Shown piece by piece: positions 33,153-41,485 of a DNA stretch of 64,000 bases; the first letter of the stretch is position 1; each line of letters begins with the position of its first letter. The notes beneath the pieces were generated by a model. The model saw nothing but the letters and a program-made list of their open reading frames with translations, did no database searches and was not told the DNA's origin. A program made the position numbers and the translations under genes. This stretch comes from Bacteroidales bacterium. GTDB taxonomy: Bacteria > Bacteroidota > Bacteroidia > Bacteroidales > UBA6680. The DNA lies in contig JAOARD010000064.1 of assembly GCA_025210735.1 (NCBI GenBank), positions 1 to 64,000 on the forward strand, read 5' to 3'.

Positions 33153-34358
33153 TTAACTATTGTGTTTGGTGCTGTTAAACCATAATATAGCATCAATTAT
33201 CATGGGCAACATTGCTGAATTATGCGATTCGCCTTCAAGTATTACGGTAGCAACAGACGAGTTATCAGAACTACTCTTTTTGAGTGTATGCTCTGCATCA
33301 AACATCATTTTTAGCGGTATATTGATATCCTCAGCACCATGATAAAGTTTTATAGCTGAATGTAACTCCCAATCTTCAATACTGTTTCTTGTCAGATATT
33401 TCTTTATATAACTGTCTTTATAGTTCTTTTTGTAAAAACTATCAGTAAACAGACTCTTAACATTGGTAGATAAATCTCTGTTTATCTGGTTACCTGAATG
33501 ATAACCGTCAAATAGCGAAGGTACTTTTCTATTATAAGGCGACCTGAAAATTGTATTCAGATTGAAATTATGATTGTAGTTATTTGTGTATGTATTAAGC
33601 AAATTTGCAATATAATATGGTTCTGAGTACTCATTATTACTCATTATATAATCCAGCATAATATTCAGATTATAAGGACCTCCACCTGCAGCAGTACATT
33701 TAACCTTAAAATGATCTGTTTGAGTTTCCAGATATTGTAAGGTATTAATTGTAGCCCATGCACCTTGCGAATACCCAATAAGGTACAGATTGTTATTAAT
33801 ATGCTTTTTCTGTTCCTTAACTATCTCTTCTGCTGCATATAGCATATCAATTACCGAAGGTGTTGTTTCATTTTTAAGCATGTAAGGATGCTTAATATAT
33901 TCAGATGTTCCAAATCCGGGATAATCAGCTATTGCAACAACATACCCCATTGATGCAATAGTTGTCATAGATTGATAAACAATATTATTAGGAGATTTTG
34001 ACGGAGCTTCAGAGTAGAGAGTATTTGTAAAGTTCTGAAAACTGAGAACAGGAACCTCTTCATCTGTCTGAGGTACAGATATCAAGCCGGATGCCGTAAT
34101 AGTTTTACCATGATATGTAGTCTTATAAGTAACCTTATATATATCAATATTGTACTTTATCTCCGACTTTATATCATTAATCTTTGATGAGTAGAGCGAG
34201 AATATATTTATCATATCGCTGCTCTGTTGTATGCTTTTAGAGTCAATTTTTTTGTAATCAACTAATTTTAATCTGTTTGCCGATTCTTGATTATCTTTTT
34301 TACAGCTGATTAATACCGCAAGTAAAAACAGTAAGATAATGGTAACTTTTGTTTTCAT
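33153..34358 (-). CDS. Alpha/beta-hydrolase lipoprotein (secreted lipase-like)
   Basis: 401 residues. Lipoprotein signal (IILLFLLAVLISC, Cys at about residue 19). Alpha/beta-hydrolase core with oxyanion region ADYPGFGTSEYIKHPY, nucleophile GYSQGAWATI near residue 196, acid DxN..IPLKM region (GAEDINIPLKMMF) and His in EGESHNSAM. Resembles bacterial secretory lipases and cell-surface peptidase-like esterases. Single gene, convergent with the M56 gene. Substrate unknown. Confidence 0.85.
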   Translation of the reverse strand: MKTKVTIILLFLLAVLISCKKDNQESANRLKLVDYKKIDSKSIQQSSDMINIFSLYSSKINDIKSEIKYNIDIYKVTYKTTYHGKTITASGLISVPQTDEEVPVLSFQNFTNTLYSEAPSKSPNNIVYQSMTTIASMGYVVAIADYPGFGTSEYIKHPYMLKNETTPSVIDMLYAAEEIVKEQKKHINNNLYLIGYSQGAWATINTLQYLETQTDHFKVKCTAAGGGPYNLNIMLDYIMSNNEYSEPYYIANLLNTYTNNYNHNFNLNTIFRSPYNRKVPSLFDGYHSGNQINRDLSTNVKSLFTDSFYKKNYKDSYIKKYLTRNSIEDWELHSAIKLYHGAEDINIPLKMMFDAEHTLKKSSSDNSSVATVILEGESHNSAMLPMIIDAILWFNSTKHNS

Positions 34359-34525
34359 GTCTTTTAATCTACTTTAAATATGATATATAGAAGATGGTTT
34401 TACACTTCTTTTATCTATTATACACTAATAATTTTGCCAATACGTCTACATAAATAAAGTTACCTTAAATTATCCCGAATACAGCCAAAAAAAGGTTGAT
34501 CTATGTTACCTTTTCAAAAATTTTT

Positions 34526-34561
34526 ACAAAAAAAAAGATCTCCTTGCTTAAGGGAGATCTT
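34526..34561 (-). terminator. Intrinsic terminator of the BFD-like gene
   Basis: AAGATCTCC (34535-34543) and GGAGATCTT (34553-34561) form a perfect 9-bp stem; the A run at 34528-34536 gives the T tail on the minus strand. Confidence 0.8.
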
Positions 34562-34584
34562 CCTGCTTTTGACAAAAGTTCTAA

Positions 34585-34764
34585 CTATGCATTAACCTCG
34601 TCTAATATATCTACTAAGAAATCCTGACAACCACCACATGCTGTAGCAGCAAGTGTAACATCCTGAATCTGTTCAGGAGTTGTCAGTCCCTCTTTTTTAA
34701 TAGCATTTACTATTGCACTTGTAGTAACATTCATACAAGAACATATTACCTGATCCTCTTCCAT
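34585..34764 (-). CDS. BFD-like [2Fe-2S] protein
   Basis: 59 codons from ATG 34764 to TAG 34585-34587. Contains ICSCMNVTTSAIVNAIKKE near residue 7 and ATACGGCQDFLVDIL near residue 41, i.e. C-x-C and C-x2-C pairs of the bacterioferritin-associated ferredoxin/NifU-middle type [2Fe-2S] fold. A purine-rich GAGGAG sequence precedes the start and a terminator follows. Stand-alone small BFD proteins deliver electrons or sense iron; partner unknown here. Confidence 0.85.
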   Translation of the reverse strand: MEEDQVICSCMNVTTSAIVNAIKKEGLTTPEQIQDVTLAATACGGCQDFLVDILDEVNA

Positions 34765-35521
34765 TTTTACTCCTCTTTTAGTTTTAAATATCCTATAAAC
34801 AATAGCCAGCAGAATTGGTTCAATGCATAGTATTATATGTGTATTTATAAGATAAGCAGATTCTGAAATGTCCGTTTTATATAAATAAACTCAGGTATGT
34901 CAGTTTGTATAAATAATGATTAAAGTTCTGTAATTGTGTTTCTCTATTTTATGTTACGGGTTATTACAATAAAGTTTTTTTGAGATTACTTTCTTTAATA
35001 TTTTACTCTTAATCTGAATTTATAGTATGTTTTTTCAGCTACTGTTTTGTCTCTAAAAATTTTTAAAAGATACTTTTTTACCTGAAAAAGATGATTTTTG
35101 AGATTCAAACAGACCTTTTTTCTACATTTTTGATGCGTAAAAAAAATTGAACGATGTTCCCTGAATAATTTGATACCATATCTCTGGTAAAATCGATGTT
35201 TCCGCAATATTTTATATCGACAAAACTATTTTAAGCCTACTTTTTTCTATAAAAAACTGACAAAATGTCTCGGAATTGGAGTTCCGGCTTTATTTTACTT
35301 CAAAAAAAACTGTGAAATCGATGTTTTTTCAATAAAAAAGGTCGATTTTAAATCGTTTACGGATTTTTCAATTCGTTGAACATTACCTGTATTGACAACT
35401 TGTCAGGAAATTATAGCGGGAACATCGATTTTAATTGTTTAACCGATATAAAATATACAATGAACTATCTTAAAATTATTTTTTGGATATATCGGCTGTG
35501 TTATACTCATATCGCAATTAT
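34765..35521. other. Long AT-rich gap with repeated ATCGATGTT motifs
   Basis: About 750 bases without a convincing gene. It has three copies of AAATCGATGTT: 35189-35200 and 35315-35325 on the plus strand, and 35421-35432 on the minus strand (AACATCGATTTT). A related AACGATGTT lies near 35152. The AT-rich 70-codon frame at 34995-35207 on the minus strand looks like chance. The motifs lie downstream of the MutS-like gene and upstream of the BFD gene on the minus strand. Confidence 0.5.
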
Positions 35522-37054
35522 CTAAACGGGTACTTTTTCAGAACTTATCTGTTCTGAAATCTCAATAGCCTCATTAATCAGATCTGTAGGATAACCATTT
35601 AGCTTAAGTATTTTTATGGCATTTCTGTTCCTGAGTTTACCCGGCTTAAGTTTATAGTCAAAATCTATGTTTTGATCATCTACCTTTTCACTGAAGTGGT
35701 ACAGGTCATACTCCATATTTAACATATCTGCCAGCTCAATATCGTGTGTTGATACAAATACAATATTACTGTTTTTTGTGAGGTAGGAGAGAACCGCTTT
35801 ACCAGCAGCAATACGCTCAACAGTATTTGTTCCTTTAAATATCTCATCCAGAAGAAATATAGATTGTGTATTATCCTGACTATCCGAGATCATCTCTTTT
35901 ATAGTTAGTACCTCCTCAAAATAGTAGCTCTTACTGTTCATCAGATCGTCGCTTATGCGTATTGCAGAGAATAGTTTTAAACGGGGTATAGTTATTGATT
36001 TTGCAAAACAGGTATTTAGAGTTAATCCGGTTATAATATTAACACCTATGCTCCTTATAAATGTAGTTTTACCAGACATGTTTGAACCTGTTAGCAGTAC
36101 CGATTTGTCATCAACATTTATACTGTTTGCAACACAACCATCTATTAACGGGTGATAAACCTCTTTAGCCTCTATCTTGTTGCCTTCTATTATAGGTAAA
36201 CAGTATCTGTCTGATTCATATCTTAACGATGCTATAGATATTAATGAGTCAATTTCGCCAACAAAGCAGAACAGATCCTCAATCTGTTGTTGTTTGCTGT
36301 TTAATCTTTTCAGGATACTAAATAGTAATATTGGTTCAAGCAGAAACATTGTTTTTACTAGCTCAAGAACAGCCCATACAATAGCCTCAAAGTCGCTTTG
36401 TAAACGTGCTTCAAGCTGAAAGAACGACATCCTGTTGCGTACTTGATTAATTATCTTTACAGACTCATTTAGTTTAGGGTTTAACCTGCTAAGCAATAGG
36501 TTTTTGTTCAGGTTTACTGCCACCCTCTTTAGCTTAAGTAGTTGAGGTATCGATCCCAGATACTGATACAGATTTTTTTTGTTCCAATAGTGTAGTCCAA
36601 GATTTACAATAAATATTGCCAGAACTACAAATATCATATGTACGTTAAAGGGTAAAAGAATAAGTGATATCAGGCTCAATACAGATAATATCTTAACAAC
36701 CGGAAACCATTTTGGAGGTTTCATATGGGGTTCCTGAAATAGCGATGAAAGATAGTATGCATCGTCTTTGTTTAATTTGCTTAGCTCTTTTTGTGTGTTG
36801 GTTCTTAGTTCATTATTATTGGTAAGTTCTTCTATAATCTCCTCTTTCAGATTCTGATTATTGTCATCTTTTGGAATATTCCTGAGTTTATTATACAGAT
36901 ATTGTTCCCCAACTTTAGATTTTGTTCTGTCTAAATACATAAACAACTCTTGCATATCCAGATCGTTACATGTTTTATCAGATAATACCTGTAACGAATC
37001 TCTATTATCTATGTTTCTGAAGTATCTCTCAATTAACTCAAAGTTGTAGGACAT
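35522..37054 (-). CDS. Membrane-anchored MutS-like ATPase
   Basis: 510 residues from ATG 37054 (MSYNFELIERYF); an upstream in-frame start adds 19 unlikely residues. N-terminal helical region, two membrane helices at about 120-165 (VVKILSVLSLISLILLPF and the following segment), a MutS core/lever helix region, then the MutS ATPase: Walker A GSNMSGKTTFIRSIG, Walker B SIFLLDEIFKGTNTVERIAA, and the following FVSTHDIELADML. There is no mismatch-recognition domain and no MutS2 Smr domain. Similar TM-bearing MutS-like proteins occur in Bacteroidota; role unknown, perhaps DNA handling at the membrane. Confidence 0.85.
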   Translation of the reverse strand: MSYNFELIERYFRNIDNRDSLQVLSDKTCNDLDMQELFMYLDRTKSKVGEQYLYNKLRNIPKDDNNQNLKEEIIEELTNNNELRTNTQKELSKLNKDDAYYLSSLFQEPHMKPPKWFPVVKILSVLSLISLILLPFNVHMIFVVLAIFIVNLGLHYWNKKNLYQYLGSIPQLLKLKRVAVNLNKNLLLSRLNPKLNESVKIINQVRNRMSFFQLEARLQSDFEAIVWAVLELVKTMFLLEPILLFSILKRLNSKQQQIEDLFCFVGEIDSLISIASLRYESDRYCLPIIEGNKIEAKEVYHPLIDGCVANSINVDDKSVLLTGSNMSGKTTFIRSIGVNIITGLTLNTCFAKSITIPRLKLFSAIRISDDLMNSKSYYFEEVLTIKEMISDSQDNTQSIFLLDEIFKGTNTVERIAAGKAVLSYLTKNSNIVFVSTHDIELADMLNMEYDLYHFSEKVDDQNIDFDYKLKPGKLRNRNAIKILKLNGYPTDLINEAIEISEQISSEKVPV

Positions 37055-37170
37055 AATATTCAATCTTGTAAAGTATAAAAGTAAATCAATTTTAAGAAAT
37101 GACAGTATCAATAAAAGAGATATTTTCTTAACTCCAACTAAAGCTATTAAATGAGGAATGATTTTGAAGT

Positions 37171-37296
37171 ACGTAATAACATGCGTTAAATAAAGGATTA
37201 CAAGAAATATTAATTACATTTGTTAGAACAATAAAAACAACTACACGAATTGGTTTGATAAACTGAACTGGTTGGTTTATCATGACGTTATTGGGC
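37171..37296 (+). other. attC-like recombination site 1 (left edge of cassette array)
   Basis: The right core GTTATTGGGC (37287-37296) begins the first cassette. A possible left core AATAAC lies at 37175-37180, pairing with GTTATT; the left boundary is uncertain (AACAAT at 37227 is an alternative). Confidence 0.4.
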
Positions 37297-37307
37297 AATA
37301 AAAAGCA

Positions 37308-38483
37308 ATGAATAGACATAAAGAAATATTAGATAAAATTATCGCTAATAGAAACGAAACATCTCTTGTTTCATCTGCTTCATCTGTTAAAAACAAAGAT
37401 GATATTGATAAAATGTCAATTTTTAGCATATTGAGTTTAAATAAAAATAGGTTTTCGGAAGAAGGAATTGCTATTATCGAAACACTTGAGCAAGATAACG
37501 AGTTTCCATATCAAGATTTATATAAAAGTCTTAAATGGAAGTTGATTTGTTTAACCAATATTCAAGATGTTTTAAGTGGTGCTATATATGATCATGTAGA
37601 CAAAGACGTAATGGGGTCAAGAAATTATTTTTTCTATGAAGGATTACACTTGTTAAGAGAATATTTTTATTGTGGGTTCAATAATTACCTATCTGCAGCA
37701 GAACACCTGTTAAGAACATTTGTGGAATTCAATATTAAACAATGTTATTTTGAATATGTGTGTGAAAAGCAGAATTCTTTTATACCATTAAAGGAATATT
37801 TTAAAAATGGGGTAAGTATTTCGGCATTAAAAATGTCAAATAAGTTTCTACCACAAGACGAAATATCAAAGCCTGTTAAGAAGAGAATTCAGATGTTGCT
37901 AAAATCACTATCAAATAAATCTTCCCATGCATATAAACCGATTGATTCTATCAGAGGTAGTGGTAAGCTCAGACATGAATACTCTGTAGATACAATAGTG
38001 TTTTGGATGAATTTAAATAGTTCATTAACTACTGTTTTATGGTCTTACTTCATTACAAAACCAGCATTGTTTAATCCGAAAGATATTCCGAGGAAATTTG
38101 GGTTTAGTCCTCCTATGGGAATTTTTATATCTGATTTTCAATACCAGGCTGTTGTCAATTCTCTGAGTCCAGAAGATTTGAAGATTTTTAAAGAATATGC
38201 TATGCAGACTAATGAAATCAAGGTATTCAATAAATATTACGAGAATCAAAAGGACTTAACAGACGATGAAATTTGGGAAACATTTAATGGAGAAAAACTT
38301 CCTGAAAGTATTTCTGATGGGTATGTAGTTTCTCTTATAAAGATGAGAACAATGGTTGAGATGTTATCTTCGTTGTGCACATTTGATGCGCAAAAAGATA
38401 TTGATGAGTCGCTTGAACCTCTATTATATAAATTGTCAGATTATTCATGGTGGAAAGACAACTATCTAAACTTAAATAATTAA
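37308..38483 (+). CDS. Unknown cytoplasmic protein in attC-bounded cassette 1
   Basis: 391 residues, mostly helical, no signal peptide or membrane segment. Contains a long charged N-terminus and a conserved-looking LHLLREYFYCGFNNYLSAAE block near residue 113 followed by KSLSNKSSHAYKPI near 205. I do not recognise a catalytic motif; the LREY..G..N..SA..LLR pattern could be a HEPN-like helical domain but this is weak. It is the only gene between two attC-like sites and starts 20 bases after the cassette boundary, as cassette genes do. Confidence 0.65.
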   Translation: MNRHKEILDKIIANRNETSLVSSASSVKNKDDIDKMSIFSILSLNKNRFSEEGIAIIETLEQDNEFPYQDLYKSLKWKLICLTNIQDVLSGAIYDHVDKDVMGSRNYFFYEGLHLLREYFYCGFNNYLSAAEHLLRTFVEFNIKQCYFEYVCEKQNSFIPLKEYFKNGVSISALKMSNKFLPQDEISKPVKKRIQMLLKSLSNKSSHAYKPIDSIRGSGKLRHEYSVDTIVFWMNLNSSLTTVLWSYFITKPALFNPKDIPRKFGFSPPMGIFISDFQYQAVVNSLSPEDLKIFKEYAMQTNEIKVFNKYYENQKDLTDDEIWETFNGEKLPESISDGYVVSLIKMRTMVEMLSSLCTFDAQKDIDESLEPLLYKLSDYSWWKDNYLNLNN

Positions 38484-38484
38484 A

Positions 38485-38565
38485 GCCCATAACAATTGCT
38501 TATATGCAATATGCCTGCCTCAGGCGAAACACAGGCACACTTTGAATAGCCTAGTCGTTGTCGGT
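38485..38565 (+). other. attC-like recombination site 2
   Basis: Starts with GCCCATAAC (38485-38493), which pairs with the first bases of its own cassette (GTTATTGGGC at 37287-37296), and ends with GTTGTCGGT (38557-38565). Inside is a stem TGCCTG/CAGGCA. Starts one base after the stop codon's TAA, as attC sites do. Confidence 0.55.
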
Positions 38566-38629
38566 AATTAAGACGAAACATTGACAAGTAATGAAGCAAA
38601 TTGATATTTGAAAAAAATAAAGTATAAAA

Positions 38630-39277
38630 ATGGATACAATAAATATACAAGTAGCTTTTTTCTTAAAAGAAGATTACAATAAACCTATAGAAAAGCTTTC
38701 TATTCTTATTCAAGAAGCGTTTGGACAACCAGAAAGGTTAAATTACATACCAATTGATAACTCTGCACCAAGTGAATTACCTCGACTTGAAATACTATTT
38801 AAGTCTTGTAGAATTCAGGCTTCAAAAAATCGCATTGATTTGTTTTTAAATACAGTTGAAAGCTATAACGAAAATATTGAATTCTTTAATAACATAGATT
38901 ATCGTTCGCTTGGGATTCAAATAAGGAGAATAGGATTTGTTAGAACATATTTTACTGAAAAGGAAGTAATTGATTCAAAAAAATTGTTAGCTGAGGATTT
39001 ACAAGAAATTGAGCTAAAAGAAATCAATCTAAGAATTAATGTAGAAAAGGAAGTTTTAAGTAAACAATGTAATAATATTGAGCAATTAGAGTTTGGAGAA
39101 AGGGTTGATTTAAAGCTAGATGGCAAAAAGGAAAGGCAAAAAGGATGCTTTGTAAGACGAGATATAAACACATTGAATGAAATCATACTTGAATTAGTAA
39201 AAGATGACAGGAAAAGTTTGATAGATAAATTCTATGAAATGAGTGAAGAGTTCACATTAAAGAAAAAATTAGATTAA
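38630..39277 (+). CDS. Unknown protein, first gene of cassette 2
   Basis: 215 residues, mixed alpha/beta, with no signal peptide. The N-terminus (INIQVAFFLKEDYNKPIEKLSILIQEAFG) and the second half (helical, Lys/Glu rich) match nothing I know. It is followed after 2 bases by a membrane-protein gene in the same attC-bounded unit, so the two are co-translated. The pair layout (soluble partner plus membrane partner) is typical of small defence or toxin systems, but no catalytic motif supports that. Confidence 0.6.
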   Translation: MDTINIQVAFFLKEDYNKPIEKLSILIQEAFGQPERLNYIPIDNSAPSELPRLEILFKSCRIQASKNRIDLFLNTVESYNENIEFFNNIDYRSLGIQIRRIGFVRTYFTEKEVIDSKKLLAEDLQEIELKEINLRINVEKEVLSKQCNNIEQLEFGERVDLKLDGKKERQKGCFVRRDINTLNEIILELVKDDRKSLIDKFYEMSEEFTLKKKLD

Positions 39278-39279
39278 TT

Positions 39280-39921
39280 ATGGCAAATAATAATTCTAGC
39301 AGTTCAACAGGTGGTACATCTTCAACAGCAGGTTCACAAGGTATAACTTCAACATCACAACAACCGATAAATACTGTTACTCAAAACTATTTGAATCACA
39401 TTCAGCAACAGCAAACTGCTCTTGAGAATAGAATAAATAGTTCCACTCAAGAATTAACGAAAATAAAAACAGATATAAAAAATCAATCAACTAGAAATAT
39501 TGAGGTAATTGGTATTTTTTCTTCTGTTCTTGCTTTGTTGATTATAAATGTAAATATCGTTGCGTCTGCAAAAGATATTTTATCTGCAATACTGTTAATA
39601 ATAGGTCTTACTGCATCTGTTTCTGTTTTCGCATTGCTGATTCATTACTTTTTTAATACTCATGTTCTAAATCCGTTGAATAAATATTTTTGGATTCCTA
39701 TAACTATTCTAGGATTACTGCTAATTGTTGGGATTTTAGCAGAAACGAATGTTTTACATTTAAAAGATTTTACAGGAGAAAAGTCAAAATCGAAGGAAAA
39801 TATTGTAATTAACAATACTATTGAAGGCCAAAAGAACCAATTTACGGAATCAAGTGATACTATAAAGACAACTATTCATCAGACTTTAAAAATTAATGGT
39901 GATACCGTGTTGATAGAATAA
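39280..39921 (+). CDS. Three-helix membrane protein with coiled coil, second gene of cassette 2
   Basis: 213 residues. A Ser/Thr/Gln-rich disordered N-terminus (1-38), a coiled coil (about 38-70), three membrane helices (about 74-95, 98-125, 135-155) and a polar C-terminal tail. No known domain. Co-translated with the preceding gene, whose stop is 2 bases upstream, and ends 2 bases before the next attC-like site. Possibly a membrane effector partnered with the first gene. Confidence 0.65.
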   Translation: MANNNSSSSTGGTSSTAGSQGITSTSQQPINTVTQNYLNHIQQQQTALENRINSSTQELTKIKTDIKNQSTRNIEVIGIFSSVLALLIINVNIVASAKDILSAILLIIGLTASVSVFALLIHYFFNTHVLNPLNKYFWIPITILGLLLIVGILAETNVLHLKDFTGEKSKSKENIVINNTIEGQKNQFTESSDTIKTTIHQTLKINGDTVLIE

Positions 39922-39923
39922 CT

Positions 39924-40019
39924 ACCACCAACAATAAATATAGGTAATGCGGGACGGTTTAGTAAATTTGAACTTTAGAGCAATTAATAAACAATATAGC
40001 GGTTTGATAGGTTGGTGTT
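39924..40019 (+). other. attC-like recombination site 3
   Basis: Left core ACCACCAAC (39924-39932) is close to the complement (ACCGACAAC, 7 of 9) of the start of cassette 2 and pairs with the right core GTTGGTG (40011-40017). It shares AACAAT...TATA.G.AAT with site 2 just inside the left core. Confidence 0.5.
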
Positions 40020-40033
40020 TCAAAATGTTATTC

Positions 40034-41209
40034 TTAGTTTATCTGGTTATGCATTATATTCTCAGATCTGTATTGTGCTGGTGTTTTGCCTGTTTCTCTC
40101 TTAAATGAGTTATAGAATGCCGATTTTGAGTTAAAGCCAGCCTCAAATCCAATTGCGCTATATGTGTAGTTTATATACTTCCTGTTATTAAGAATTCTGA
40201 TAGCCTCGTTCACTCTGTAGGCATTAACAAACTCGTAAAAGTTCTTGTTAAACACATCGTTAATAACCTGCGATATCTGATGCGAGTTTACTCCGGTAAT
40301 ACTCTCCATATCTTTAATTCGCAGTTGTGGTTTCAGGTATGGTTTCTCATTATCCATACACTCTGTAAGTTTTTTGCTTATCTCCTCTGCCTGAGTGTCT
40401 GTTAGGGTAGATTTTGCATACTTCACAGCCTGCTTATCATCTGTTTTTTTGCTGCCCCATGCGTCAATTAGCTGGTTAATATATTTGTTAGAGGTTATAG
40501 CATCGTAACCAATAAGTAGTATAGTAGCAGAGTATAACAGATAGAATATCTGAAATAGTATTTTGTAGTGCTCAAATCCGTACAAGGTCATATATACAAC
40601 TATAAATTCGGCAAAGTATGTTATAAATGATACCTTAATAAGCAGTTGAGTAAGATGTAGATCTGTTTTTTGAATATCAGACAGTTGCTCTTTAATCTTG
40701 CTATTGTACTTCTTAAGCTCATTTAATGCAGCAATAAGAAAGGCGGTATTTAATACTATCTCAAAGTTCCACTCCCAGATATTTTCTGATATATCTGAAA
40801 CAAGTGTACCGTACTGTTTAAAATCAACAAGTTTTTCTGTTGGTTGCAATATATAATAAGGCAGATACGACAGTATAGCAATAACAAAAGGAACTATTAG
40901 TAGTATATCTGTTTTGCGAAGTATAAACTTACGTTCCGATTGATTTCTTGCATACATATATATCAGCATTCCGTACAGCATAGAGAATGGCTCTGTAATG
41001 TACAGTAACGATGAAAAATCTTTTAAGTAATATTGCGTTAAGGCTTGTATGGCAAGCTCTATAATGGTTATAGCTACAAATATTGTTAGCGGAATATATC
41101 TGCCAAAGTTCCTGCTTAATCTGATAAGAAAAAACAGAACTACTAACCCCACAGGTATATTTAGTAGCAAATTAATTGCAGATAGATCAACTCCTTTAAT
41201 AAGATACAT
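40034..41209 (-). CDS. AraC-family regulator with multi-pass membrane N-terminus
   Basis: 391 residues. Six or seven membrane helices in residues 1-240, a linker, and a C-terminal AraC DNA-binding domain (ITGVNSHQISQVINDVFNKNFYEFV; AIGFEAGFNSKSAFYNSFKRETGKTPAQYR). This layout is common in Bacteroidota for regulators sensing an envelope signal. No target is obvious; the next minus-strand gene downstream is beyond the attC array. Its end lies within 15 bases of the array's right border. Confidence 0.88.
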   Translation of the reverse strand: MYLIKGVDLSAINLLLNIPVGLVVLFFLIRLSRNFGRYIPLTIFVAITIIELAIQALTQYYLKDFSSLLYITEPFSMLYGMLIYMYARNQSERKFILRKTDILLIVPFVIAILSYLPYYILQPTEKLVDFKQYGTLVSDISENIWEWNFEIVLNTAFLIAALNELKKYNSKIKEQLSDIQKTDLHLTQLLIKVSFITYFAEFIVVYMTLYGFEHYKILFQIFYLLYSATILLIGYDAITSNKYINQLIDAWGSKKTDDKQAVKYAKSTLTDTQAEEISKKLTECMDNEKPYLKPQLRIKDMESITGVNSHQISQVINDVFNKNFYEFVNAYRVNEAIRILNNRKYINYTYSAIGFEAGFNSKSAFYNSFKRETGKTPAQYRSENIMHNQIN

Positions 41210-41403
41210 GTTTGATATACTTTTAGTTTATCTGTTTTATGAGATAGACGGTGTTGTATATGTAAAGATATTAATAGACTGTATAAACAGCAATAAACAC
41301 CGTAATATTTATCTGTACAGATAGTAAATTGTGATGTTTAGGGAGTAACAAAATTGGTTATTTACTGTGTGTGATCTATTTTAACCTATAGTGTAATATA
41401 AAA

Positions 41404-41430
41404 AAAGGGAGCTCTTAGCGAACTCCCTTT
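41404..41430 (-). terminator. Intrinsic terminator of dsbD
   Basis: AAAGGGAG (41404-41411) pairs with CTCCCTTT (41423-41430); the preceding A run gives the minus-strand T tail. Confidence 0.8.
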
Positions 41431-41485
41431 GAACAAACTGAAATATTCAAATACTTGAACTTTATAACAAAATATCTTAATTAAA

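Noticed and set aside
34995-35207. 70-codon minus-strand frame
   Set aside because: Highly AT-rich, Lys/Phe/Arg-biased and with no start signal or known motif; it overlaps repeated ATCGATGTT motifs and looks like chance.
37055-37111. N-terminal extension of the MutS-like protein
   Set aside because: The extra 19 residues are hydrophobic, out of the family pattern and preceded by no start signal; MSYNFELI is the better start.
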